Below the pieces are notes generated by a model that had not been told where the DNA came from, did not search any database, and saw nothing but the letters and a program-made list of their open reading frames with translations. A DNA stretch of 13,825 nucleotides from assembly GCA_902773445.1 (NCBI GenBank), contig CACYEU010000044.1, forward strand, positions 1 through 13,825. Direction: 5' to 3'. The stretch comes from an uncultured Lachnospiraceae bacterium (GTDB taxonomy: Bacteria; Bacillota; Clostridia; Lachnospirales; Lachnospiraceae). Position numbers and translations under genes: made by a program. Positions 6,913 to 13,681 of this stretch are shown here, in pieces; position 1 is the stretch's first letter; each line of letters starts with the position of its first letter.

Positions 6913-7989
6913 ATGAAAAGAAATAAGTTAAGGATAATCAAGATCATATTAGTCCTCGCGATCGTGTTCCTCGGAAGCGTTTTGGTAGGCACACAGATCA
7001 TGGAGGCGAAACACCGCCCGAAAGGCGGATACGGTTACGCGAAAGCGCCTGATGCCAAATCAGATGTCATCACGAATACATATGACAAGAAAGCAAAGCC
7101 GGCATTTAAAACCAAACTCGGTGAGATTACGGACCTGAACGCGGAACAGGAGCGCAAAGAGGCCGAAAAAGGCAAGCTTTCCAAACCCGGCGATTATGAC
7201 GAAAAGAAGGAAGACAAGACGGAGACCGGAGCGCAGACCACTACCGGTGCTGTCGCCTGGAACGACGGGTGGAAGTATGCCGGATTTTCAAAGATCCACT
7301 CGGGCAGCGGAATGATGTATAAGTCGTCAGCGTCGAACCGCCGCGGGATCGTCGTGGCGATCAATGCGGGTCACGGGACCGCAGGCGGCACTTCTGTCTA
7401 TACTCAGTGTCATCCGGACGGATCGCCGAAGGTGACCGGCGGATCGACAGGCGCCGGAGCCACACAGGCGATGGCGGTATCATCAGGCACTACGCTGAAC
7501 AACGGTATGAGTGAAGCACAGGCTGTACTTGCGGTCGCACGCGCGGCAAAAGACAGTCTGCTGGCAGCAGGCTATGATGTGCTGATGCTGCGCGACGGAG
7601 ATGATGTCCAGCTGGATAATGTTGCGCGTACAGTCATGGCCAATAACAACGCGTCCTGTCATATTTCGATCCATTATGATTCGTCTTCGAGTGATAAAGG
7701 CCTTTTCTATACAAGTGTACCCAACGTCGGGTCATACCGGAGCATGGAACCGGTCGCATCTCACTGGCAGGAACACAATGCGCTCGGAGAGAGCATGCTG
7801 ACCGGTATGAGAAGCGCAGGCGTTAAGATCTACGGCAGCGGATCGATGGCAATCGATCTGACCCAGACATCATATTCAACGATCCCGTCGATCGATCTTG
7901 AAGTCGGCGACCGTGCATCCGACACTTCCGGAGCGACTGTATCAGCGCTCGCAAAGGGTATCGTCGCAGGTGTATCCGACTACTTTTAA
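6913..7989 (+). CDS. Secreted or membrane-anchored N-acetylmuramoyl-L-alanine amidase (Amidase_3)
   Basis: Zinc-dependent peptidoglycan hydrolase that cuts the bond between MurNAc and L-Ala. A basic start (KRNK) and a hydrophobic helix (about 8-29) act as a signal or membrane anchor; no clear signal-peptidase site or lipobox cysteine is evident. A charged, disordered-looking linker follows (about 32-110). The catalytic domain (about 145-358) has the zinc ligands His154 (NAGHG), Glu201 (GMSEAQ) and His254 (SIHYD), and the catalytic Glu330 (DLEVGD), all intact. Between the first two ligands lies a Gly/Ser/Thr-rich insertion (about 156-196). No SH3, LysM or other wall-binding repeat is present. 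The AGGTGA ribosome binding site overlaps the previous stop, so translation may be coupled to the nitrilase gene. Likely role: wall turnover, cell separation or sporulation-type remodelling. Confidence 0.92.
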   Translation: MKRNKLRIIKIILVLAIVFLGSVLVGTQIMEAKHRPKGGYGYAKAPDAKSDVITNTYDKKAKPAFKTKLGEITDLNAEQERKEAEKGKLSKPGDYDEKKEDKTETGAQTTTGAVAWNDGWKYAGFSKIHSGSGMMYKSSASNRRGIVVAINAGHGTAGGTSVYTQCHPDGSPKVTGGSTGAGATQAMAVSSGTTLNNGMSEAQAVLAVARAAKDSLLAAGYDVLMLRDGDDVQLDNVARTVMANNNASCHISIHYDSSSSDKGLFYTSVPNVGSYRSMEPVASHWQEHNALGESMLTGMRSAGVKIYGSGSMAIDLTQTSYSTIPSIDLEVGDRASDTSGATVSALAKGIVAGVSDYF

Positions 7990-8012
7990 TCATCGGCGGG
8001 GAGGAGAAGCAG

Positions 8013-8657
8013 ATGTGGCAGCACATTTTCTTTGATCTGGACGGAACACTGACCGACCCCAAAGTCGGCATTACAAATGCGGTCAGCTATGCGCTGGAAA
8101 AATTCGGCATTCAAGTCAGAGACCGCGATGATCTGATCCCGTTCATCGGTCCTCCGCTGACCGATTCGTTCCGCAAATACTATGATCTCAGTGAAGATGA
8201 CGCCGAGAAGGCAGTCGGATATTTCCGCGAATACTTCGCGCCGAAAGGTATTTTTGAAAATGACCTGATCGAGGGGATTCCCGAGCTTCTTGAGCATTTG
8301 ACAGCCGCCGGCAGAAATGTCTATCTGGCGACATCCAAGCCGACCTTCTTCGCGGAACAGATCCTTGATCATTTCAATATCAGGCAATACTTCAGATTTG
8401 TATCCGGCAGTGAGTTCGACGGCACTCGCGTTCACAAGGACGAGGTGATCGCCTATCTGTTGGATCATTTTGACATCGCCTGCTTAGACGCAGTGATCGT
8501 CGGCGACAGACACCACGATATCGATGGTGCGAAGGCCTGCGGTATTGCGTCTGTCGGAGTGCGTTTCGGTTATGCGGAAGAAGGCGAACTGGAAGACGCC
8601 GGAGCGGACGAGATCGCTGCGACGGTGGAAGAATTAGAAAGAATTCTCCTGAACTGA
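8013..8657 (+). CDS. HAD-superfamily phosphatase (phosphoglycolate phosphatase/nucleotidase-like)
   Basis: Cytoplasmic haloacid-dehalogenase-fold hydrolase of 214 aa that would remove phosphate from a small metabolite. All four motifs are present: motif I FDLDGTLTD with nucleophile Asp8 and acid/base Asp10; motif II ATSKP with Ser107; motif III Lys141; and motif IV VGDRHHDIDGAK with Asp164 and Asp168. A helical cap of subclass I lies between motifs I and II (about 15-85) and contains IGPPLTDSF. This pattern is shared by Gph/PgmB-like phosphatases and by members annotated as 5'-nucleotidases, so the substrate is open. The start ATG 8013 has GGGAGGAG about eight bases upstream. It is the last gene of the co-directional run from yqeC and converges on apbE with a 21-base gap lacking a convincing terminator. 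Confidence 0.88.
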   Translation: MWQHIFFDLDGTLTDPKVGITNAVSYALEKFGIQVRDRDDLIPFIGPPLTDSFRKYYDLSEDDAEKAVGYFREYFAPKGIFENDLIEGIPELLEHLTAAGRNVYLATSKPTFFAEQILDHFNIRQYFRFVSGSEFDGTRVHKDEVIAYLLDHFDIACLDAVIVGDRHHDIDGAKACGIASVGVRFGYAEEGELEDAGADEIAATVEELERILLN

Positions 8658-8678
8658 CGAACCGGCAGCAACCGGCTG

Positions 8679-9713
8679 TTACTGCAGAGGAAAGTCCCCG
8701 ACAGGATGGAATTCCATATCATCCGTGATCAACAGAGCGCTGACACCGTCAGTCTGTCTGATCATTTCAGAACCTGCCTCAAGCCCGAGAAGAAATACAG
8801 ATGTGCTCAGGGCGTCAGCCTGCAGAGACGAAGAACAGAGGATCGAGACCGACTCGAGGTTGTTTTCGATCGCATAGCCTGTTTTCGGATCAAGAATATG
8901 GTGATAGATCTCACCGTCTTTTTCAATATAGCGTTCATACGGCCCTGACGTCACAAGCGAATCATCGTTTACAGAAGCCACGGCGATCGGCGTTCCCTCA
9001 TCTGCGAACGGTTCCTGAATACCGACATTAAATGCCGTGCCGTCAGGCTTTGCGCCGACGGCCTGAACATTTCCGCCGAGGTTGATCAATGCGCTGCTGA
9101 CACCTTTTTTGATCAGGAGGTCTTTCAGCTCATCGGCGATAAATCCCTTTGCGACTGCGCCGAGAGTGATTTCCATCGCCGGATCCTCAAGTGTGACAGT
9201 CGGCTTTCCGCCGGTGTTTTCATCGAGTTTGATGTTGTGGTAATCAATATGAGCGACTGCCTCGGACAGCTTGGAAGCGTCAGGCAGATCCGCATTGTGA
9301 TCTTCAAAATCCCAGAGATTCGCTGCCTTGGCGATTGAAATGTCGAACATACCGTTTGTCAGTTCAGAGTATTTTAACGCTTCACTGATCAGAAATGCCG
9401 TCTTTTTGTCGACTTCGACCGGCTGACCGCCCGCGTGATTGATTCTCCAGATATCGCTCCCCTCGACTGTGTGACTGAGAAGGTTCTCATAGTGAGCGCA
9501 CAGATCAAAGCATTCGTCGAAAAGGGCTGTATCGGTCTCGTCATACAGTGTGATCGTGATCATCGTATCGAAATAGAAATCGGTCTTGCTCAGCACAGCA
9601 GACCCCGAGTCGACCGACGGCCTGGCTTTTTTGATCAGAATAACGCCGGTGATCAATGCGATCAGAAGCAGCGGAACCAGAATGGCAATTACTTTTTTCC
9701 ATGATGTCTTCAT
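8679..9713 (-). CDS. apbE: FAD:protein FMN transferase (ApbE)
   Basis: Extracytoplasmic Mg-dependent enzyme that transfers FMN from FAD to a Thr/Ser of target proteins such as Rnf/Nqr subunits or extracellular flavoprotein reductases. The 344-aa protein has an N-terminal membrane helix (about 8-27) with no lipobox Cys, so it looks membrane-anchored rather than a lipoprotein. Family motifs in order: FDTMITITLYD (48-58), GMFDIS (121-126), ITLGAVAKGFIADEL (182-196; relatives usually D-x-G-x-I-A-K-G), LINLGGNV (209-216), HHILDPKTG (271-279) and ADALST (299-304) with metal-binding Asp300. No Rnf/Nqr or FMN-target gene lies nearby. The ATG (9711-9713) has no close ribosome binding site. The gene is divergent from ruvA. 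Confidence 0.94.
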   Translation of the reverse strand: MKTSWKKVIAILVPLLLIALITGVILIKKARPSVDSGSAVLSKTDFYFDTMITITLYDETDTALFDECFDLCAHYENLLSHTVEGSDIWRINHAGGQPVEVDKKTAFLISEALKYSELTNGMFDISIAKAANLWDFEDHNADLPDASKLSEAVAHIDYHNIKLDENTGGKPTVTLEDPAMEITLGAVAKGFIADELKDLLIKKGVSSALINLGGNVQAVGAKPDGTAFNVGIQEPFADEGTPIAVASVNDDSLVTSGPYERYIEKDGEIYHHILDPKTGYAIENNLESVSILCSSSLQADALSTSVFLLGLEAGSEMIRQTDGVSALLITDDMEFHPVGDFPLQ

Positions 9714-9719
9714 AAAGAA

Positions 9720-9749
9720 ATCATATCATATCCTGGCGGGATTCAACAA
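9720..9749 (-). promoter_or_regulatory. Weak candidate promoter of apbE
   Basis: Minus-strand TTGTTG (9744-9749), an 18-base spacer and TATGAT (9720-9725). The -10 ends only six bases before the apbE ATG, so the transcript would be nearly leaderless. TATGAT is repeated at 9725-9730. The element is uncertain. Confidence 0.3.
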
Positions 9750-9777
9750 TGACTATTCGCGGACGGTGTGATATAAT
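9749..9777 (+). promoter_or_regulatory. ruvAB promoter
   Basis: ATGACT (9749-9754, four of six bases), a 17-base spacer and TATAAT (9772-9777) preceded by TG one base upstream, giving an extended -10. The leader would be about 30 bases and carries the GAAGGA ribosome binding site. Confidence 0.72.
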
Positions 9778-9812
9778 AAACAAAACATTTCACTGTTGCG
9801 GAAGGAATCATT

Positions 9813-10418
9813 ATGATTGTCTATGTCAAGGGAATTCTGGCGGATATTACTGCCGAGTCGGCTGTTGTCGATGTCGGGGGGATCGGATATGAAGTCCTGA
9901 TGCCGGCCAGACATCTGAATCAGCTGCCGCCGATCGGAGCCGACGTTAAGATCTACACCTATATGCAGGTGAAAGAGGACGACCAGAAACTGTTCGGATT
10001 CCTCGACAAAGAAGACCTTGCGGTCTATAAAAAAGTGATCGCGGTGTCTGGAGTCGGACCGAAGAGCGCGCTTTCGATCCTGTCTCATCTGTCTGCGAGC
10101 GAACTGCACTTTGCAGTTGTTTCCGGTGACGCGAAAGTGATCGCAAAGGCGCAGGGTATCGGACGCAAGACAGCTGAGAAGATCGTGCTTGAGCTCAAAG
10201 ACCAGTTCGACAGCGATGACCTGCTGGCGGCAGTCGGCATGAGCGGAACACAGGTCACGGCAGGGGCGCCGAGCGATGAGATGTCCGAGGCGATCGAGGC
10301 GCTGGTCGCGCTCGGCTATTCGGCGAGCGATGCGCTCAAAGCGGTCCGCGGTATCGAGGGCGCGCAGGAGATGGATGTAGAAGAACTGATCCGTCAGGCA
10401 CTTGCACAGTTCATGTAA
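9813..10418 (+). CDS. ruvA: Holliday junction branch migration protein RuvA
   Basis: Tetrameric four-way-junction DNA-binding protein that loads the RuvB motor for branch migration in recombination repair. The 201-aa length is normal. Domain I is an OB fold (about 1-62, MIVYVKG...GIGYEVLMP and KLFGF). Domain II has two helix-hairpin-helix motifs, VSGVGPKSALSIL (about 78-90) and AQGIGRKTAEKIVLEL (about 113-128). Domain III (about 155-201) is the small helical RuvB-contacting domain, with ALVALGYSASDALKAV. The start ATG 9813 has GAAGGA seven bases upstream. It is followed 45 bases later by ruvB. ruvC is not adjacent, as is common in Bacillota where RecU resolves junctions. Confidence 0.97.
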   Translation: MIVYVKGILADITAESAVVDVGGIGYEVLMPARHLNQLPPIGADVKIYTYMQVKEDDQKLFGFLDKEDLAVYKKVIAVSGVGPKSALSILSHLSASELHFAVVSGDAKVIAKAQGIGRKTAEKIVLELKDQFDSDDLLAAVGMSGTQVTAGAPSDEMSEAIEALVALGYSASDALKAVRGIEGAQEMDVEELIRQALAQFM

Positions 10419-10463
10419 GAGCCTGCCGGCTGAACGACCGGACGGTCATACACAGGAAGAATC

Positions 10464-11480
10464 ATGATGGCAGATAAAAGAAGAATCGTAACAGGTGAAC
10501 GCGAACAGCAGGAAGTGACTTACGAGAACAAACTGCGCCCGCGCACTTTGGATGACTATATCGGGCAGGAGAAGGCGAAGGAAAAGCTGAAAGTCACGAT
10601 CGAAGCGGCGAAGAAGAGAGGAGAAGCGCTTGACCACCTTCTTTTCTACGGACCTCCCGGGCTCGGCAAGACGACACTGGCGGGCATTATCGCCAACGAG
10701 ATGGGTGTGAATTTCCGTGTGACCAGCGGGCCCGCGATCGAAAAGCCCGGTGAGATGGCAGCGATCCTTAATTCGCTGCAGACAGGGGATGTCCTGTTTG
10801 TCGACGAGATCCACCGTCTGGCCAGACAGGTGGAAGAGGTCCTCTATCCGGCGATGGAGGATTTCGCGATCGATATTCTGATCGGAAAAGGGGCGACATC
10901 GCGCTCAGTCCGGCTGAATCTTCCGCATTTCACTTTGATCGGCGCGACGACAAGAGCCGGAATGCTTACCGCGCCGCTTCGTGACCGGTTCGGTGTTCTT
11001 CAGAAGATGGAATTCTATACGACCGAAGAATTGACTGCGATCCTGAAGAGGTCGGCCAATGTACTGCGTGTCTCGCTTGACGACGAGGCGGCCGTACAGC
11101 TTGCGGCTCGTTCAAGGGGGACGCCGCGGCTCGCAAACAGGATGCTCAAGCGGGCCCGCGATTATGCGCAGGTTCGTTATGACGGCAATGTAACGGTCGA
11201 TGTCGCGCGGCAGGCGCTCGACTTGCTCGATGTTGACAACAGGGGACTTGATGCAACGGACCGTCAGCTCCTGAAGACAATGATCACAGTCTTCGGAGGA
11301 TCGCCGGTAGGTCTGGAGACACTTGCAGCCTCCCTGGGAGAGGATTCAGGCACCATCGAGGATGTCTATGAACCGTATCTCTTAAAGGAAGGCTACATTT
11401 CCCGTACGCCGCGCGGCCGGATCCCGACGCGCAAAGCATACGATCATATGGGATTGCCGGTTCCCGAAGAAGAAGCGTAA
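10464..11480 (+). CDS. ruvB: Holliday junction branch migration ATPase RuvB
   Basis: Hexameric AAA+ motor that drives Holliday junction branch migration with RuvA. The 338-aa protein is complete. Features: N-terminal RPRTLDDYIGQ (about 25-35), Walker A GPPGLGKT (63-70), Walker B FVDEIHR (112-118), sensor 1 region IGATTRAG (159-166), arginine-finger region PLRDRFG (171-177), and a C-terminal winged helix ending in the conserved RTPRGR. The start is the first of two tandem ATG codons, with AGGA about six bases upstream; the second, at 10467, would serve as well. Transcription ends at a hairpin inside the convergent gene (11506-11537). Confidence 0.98.
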   Translation: MMADKRRIVTGEREQQEVTYENKLRPRTLDDYIGQEKAKEKLKVTIEAAKKRGEALDHLLFYGPPGLGKTTLAGIIANEMGVNFRVTSGPAIEKPGEMAAILNSLQTGDVLFVDEIHRLARQVEEVLYPAMEDFAIDILIGKGATSRSVRLNLPHFTLIGATTRAGMLTAPLRDRFGVLQKMEFYTTEELTAILKRSANVLRVSLDDEAAVQLAARSRGTPRLANRMLKRARDYAQVRYDGNVTVDVARQALDLLDVDNRGLDATDRQLLKTMITVFGGSPVGLETLAASLGEDSGTIEDVYEPYLLKEGYISRTPRGRIPTRKAYDHMGLPVPEEEA

Positions 11481-11486
11481 ACCGGC

Positions 11487-12332
11487 TTATGATTCCTGAT
11501 TATCCGAAGCCTCCTGCTCTGCAGAGGCTTCTTTTTTCAATGCTTCTCTGTGCTCGAATTCGATTTTTTCATCGAGGGTCTGCCAGGGTTTGTCACTGAC
11601 ATCCAAACGCGCTTTCGATGCGATCGATCCCATCTTGCCGCCGGCAGCCTTCGCTTTGGCAGCTTTTTCTTCCGCTTCGTCGCTGACCTGACGTCTTGCG
11701 ATGTTGGCGATCATGCCGCCGGAACTGGCAGCGCTCTCATTGGCAGCCTTGATCAGAGCTTCCCGTTCTTCGGGAGTCAGTTTATGCTCTGCTTCATCCA
11801 CATCCGCTTTGTTCGGTTCTCTCAGATTTTTAGCGAAATAGCGGCATTGCAGAAATGCGAACAGGCTGCACATCACCATCAGAATACCTCCGCCGACAGA
11901 TGTATAGATCGCGCCTTCTTTGACAGCGTGCTCGAACATGGGCTTATAGATCGCAAGGTTGTACATCTTGAGATTTCTGACCCAGTATACGTTGGCGTAG
12001 ATATAGATGAAGATGATCATGGCAGTCATCGTCAGTGTCAGCATCTGCGTTGTCCGCGTATAAGCTTTGACGTTTTCATGATTCATGACGATCGTCTTGC
12101 GGCGGCGCTGCAGCTGGTCACGGATCGTGGCTTCGCCGAAAACAACACCTTTATCGATCAGTGAATTGATATAGAGAACACGGGTTCTGGTCCGTTTTGT
12201 CCAGACCTTCAGGAAGATCAGGATCACGATCGTCGCAATGATCGTGGCTCTTCCGAGAGAAGGAGAGACGATCAGCAGGGGGAAGGTCATGAATCCAGGG
12301 ACCCACCAAAACCAGTATTTATTAACATTCAT
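11487..12332 (-). CDS. Unrecognised four-helix membrane protein with charged, repeat-bearing tail
   Basis: I do not recognise this 281-aa protein. Hydrophobic segments lie at about 7-24, 28-43, 96-117 and 143-163. The first hairpin is followed by KRTRTR, so both ends are predicted to be cytoplasmic. A basic cytoplasmic loop (about 44-95) includes QRRRK. The C-terminal third (about 166-281) is soluble and rich in Ala, Glu and Lys, with probable helices. It contains two related copies of a short motif, GGMIANIARRQVSD (205-218) and GGKMGSIASKARLDVSD (231-247), then acidic residues to the end. The ATG (12330-12332) has a full AGGAGG eight bases upstream and its own promoter. It is divergent from ModE-like B and convergent with ruvB, separated by six bases, so no operon partner suggests a role. 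Possibilities include a scaffold or regulatory membrane protein; no enzyme motif is visible. Confidence 0.85.
   Translation of the reverse strand: MNVNKYWFWWVPGFMTFPLLIVSPSLGRATIIATIVILIFLKVWTKRTRTRVLYINSLIDKGVVFGEATIRDQLQRRRKTIVMNHENVKAYTRTTQMLTLTMTAMIIFIYIYANVYWVRNLKMYNLAIYKPMFEHAVKEGAIYTSVGGGILMVMCSLFAFLQCRYFAKNLREPNKADVDEAEHKLTPEEREALIKAANESAASSGGMIANIARRQVSDEAEEKAAKAKAAGGKMGSIASKARLDVSDKPWQTLDEKIEFEHREALKKEASAEQEASDNQES
11506..11537 (+). terminator. Rho-independent terminator of ruvAB inside a convergent gene
   Basis: GAAGCCTC (11506-11513) pairs perfectly with GAGGCTTC (11524-11531). An inner TGC/GCA pair closes a TCT loop, and the stem is followed directly by six T (11532-11537). The same bases encode, on the other strand, residues near the C-terminus of the membrane protein (EASAEQEAS). 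Confidence 0.85.
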
Positions 12333-12355
12333 CAGAACAACCTCCTTTTCAGACC

Positions 12356-12385
12356 ATTATAAATTGCGGTCCGAGACTTCGTCAA
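12356..12385 (-). promoter_or_regulatory. Promoter of the four-helix membrane protein gene
   Basis: Minus-strand TTGACG (12380-12385), an 18-base spacer and a perfect TATAAT (12356-12361), followed by AGGAGG and the ATG. Confidence 0.72.
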
Positions 12386-12391
12386 TAATCT

Positions 12392-12420
12392 TTGACATTT
12401 CGATATCCGGTCAGTAAGAT
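12392..12420 (+). promoter_or_regulatory. Promoter of ModE-like regulator B and yqeB
   Basis: A perfect TTGACA (12392-12397), a 17-base spacer and TAAGAT (12415-12420). The -35 starts only six bases from the -35 of the divergent membrane-protein promoter, so a regulator bound here could affect both. Confidence 0.6.
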
Positions 12421-12464
12421 AAAATAGAAGCACGGTGTACTTAATTTCAGAGAGGAACGCGACG

Positions 12465-12818
12465 ATGAAAAGTGAATTTCACCCTAAGATCCAGGTCAGT
12501 ATCGCGGGCGATGAAAGCTTTTTCGGACCCGGGCCGTACAGACTGCTGAGCTATATCGACGAGACAGGTTCTGTTAAGGAAGCATGCAACGACATGGGAT
12601 TGTCATACAGTAAGGCGTGGAAGATACTGAACCGTATGGAAAAAGAGCTCAACGAACAAGTCGTCATCCGGGCACGCGGCGGAAAGATCGGCGGACATAC
12701 AGAACTGACAGAGTTTGGCAAGGAGTATCTGAAGCTCTATAAAGAGTATAATGACCGTGTACAGCAGTTCGCCAAAGAAGAGATGGACAGGCTGTTTGCA
12801 GCATTGAAGAAGAAATGA
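12465..12818 (+). CDS. ModE N-terminal-type winged-helix regulator (copy B)
   Basis: Small winged-helix DNA-binding protein (117 aa) with the N-terminal domain architecture of ModE and no molybdate-binding repeats. Motifs: FGPGPYRLLSYIDETGSV (about 20-37), the recognition-helix region LSYSKAWKIL (about 46-55), and the wing VIRARGGKIGGHTELTEFG (about 67-85). It is clearly paralogous to the protein at 5734: the two share FGPG..RLL..ID..GSV, SY.K.WK, VV.R...GG..GG and TE.G in register. The ATG at 12465 has GAGAGG about nine bases upstream. An in-frame GTG at 12435 is rejected because it lies almost at the predicted transcription start. yqeB begins 13 bases after its stop, so the two are probably one operon. 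Role inferred: control of that operon in response to molybdenum/selenium status or a metabolite. Confidence 0.85.
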   Translation: MKSEFHPKIQVSIAGDESFFGPGPYRLLSYIDETGSVKEACNDMGLSYSKAWKILNRMEKELNEQVVIRARGGKIGGHTELTEFGKEYLKLYKEYNDRVQQFAKEEMDRLFAALKKK

Positions 12819-12831
12819 GAGCGGGGTCAAA

Positions 12832-13638
12832 ATGAATTTACTGATCAAAGGTGCCGGGGATCTTGCGTCGGGTATCGCCTGGAGACTCTATCAGGCCGGT
12901 TACCGGAACATCCTGATGACGGAGATTGCTGTTCCGACGACAGTGCGCAGAACCGTTGCGTTTTCGAGAGCTGTCTATGAAGGTCGTGCTCTTGTCGAGG
13001 AAGTTCCGGCAAGACTGATCGAAGATCAAACGGAGATCGATGGCGTGTGGGCATCCGGAGAAATCGCCTTGATCGCTGATGAGACAATGAAGTGTCTGTC
13101 ATGGTATCAGGCCGATATTCTGATCGATGCAACGATTGCTAAGCGCGATACAGGCACAAGGATCGATGATGCAGATCTTGTCATCGGCGTCGGTCCGGGA
13201 TTTACGACCGGAGAAAACTGTGATCTGGCGGTAGAAACTAAACGGGGGCATTATCTTGGCCGTCTGATCCACAACGGTTCTCCTGTACCGGATACCGGTA
13301 TACCCGGTAATATCGGCGGCTATACAAAAGAACGGATCATCAGGGCAGGAGCGGACGGAACATGGGCCGGGCTGAGAAAGATCGGCGATCTGGTCAAAAA
13401 AGGAGATCCGCTCGGCAAAGTGATCGATCCGGCCACAGGGGAAGAGACTGTGACAAACGCGAATATCGACGGAGTCGTGCGCGGTATGCTGCAGGACGGT
13501 GTATCTGTATTCAAGGGAATGAAATCAGGAGATGTCGATCCGAGAGGAGAAGTATCATACTGTCAGACGATTTCGGACAAAGCTCTTGCGATCGCAGGAG
13601 GAGTCCTTGAGGCTGTCAGCGCCTATGCACAAATGTGA
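12832..13638 (+). CDS. yqeB: Selenium-dependent molybdenum hydroxylase system protein YqeB
   Basis: Member of the YqeB/EF2563 family, a genomic marker of selenium-dependent molybdenum hydroxylases; it is thought to help mature the selenium-containing molybdenum cofactor, but its reaction is not settled. The 268-aa length is typical. The N-terminus has a Rossmann-like IKGAGDLASGIAWRL (5-19) and MTEIAVPTTVRR. A central VIGVGPGFTTGENCDLAVET segment (about 119-138) is a strong family signature, followed by TGIPGNIGGY. The C-terminal KIGDLVKKGDPLGKV...VDGVVRGM-type region (about 182-222) resembles a biotinyl/lipoyl-like barrel-sandwich fold (inference). The start ATG 12832 has only a weak GCGGGG ribosome binding site. 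It follows ModE-like B by 13 bases. Its functional partner yqeC is on the same strand at 4862. Confidence 0.92.
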   Translation: MNLLIKGAGDLASGIAWRLYQAGYRNILMTEIAVPTTVRRTVAFSRAVYEGRALVEEVPARLIEDQTEIDGVWASGEIALIADETMKCLSWYQADILIDATIAKRDTGTRIDDADLVIGVGPGFTTGENCDLAVETKRGHYLGRLIHNGSPVPDTGIPGNIGGYTKERIIRAGADGTWAGLRKIGDLVKKGDPLGKVIDPATGEETVTNANIDGVVRGMLQDGVSVFKGMKSGDVDPRGEVSYCQTISDKALAIAGGVLEAVSAYAQM

Positions 13639-13681
13639 ACGGGATAAGCGCAACAGGAGGAGAAAGGCTTAACGATCAAGA

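Noticed and set aside
8658..8678. Terminator between the HAD phosphatase gene and apbE
   Set aside because: The CCGG repeats and a GGCAGC/GCTGTT pairing give only a short stem with G-U pairs, and there is no T run on either side.
11456..11486. Perfect 7-bp inverted repeat GCCGGTT...AACCGGC spanning the ruvB stop
   Set aside because: It has a 17-base loop and no T tract in either direction. The hairpin at 11506-11537 is a far better terminator. It may be chance or a processing site.
11550..12164. 204-codon open frame on the plus strand
   Set aside because: It is antisense to the four-helix membrane protein, whose own gene has a promoter, a strong ribosome binding site and membrane segments. 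The antisense product shows none of these.
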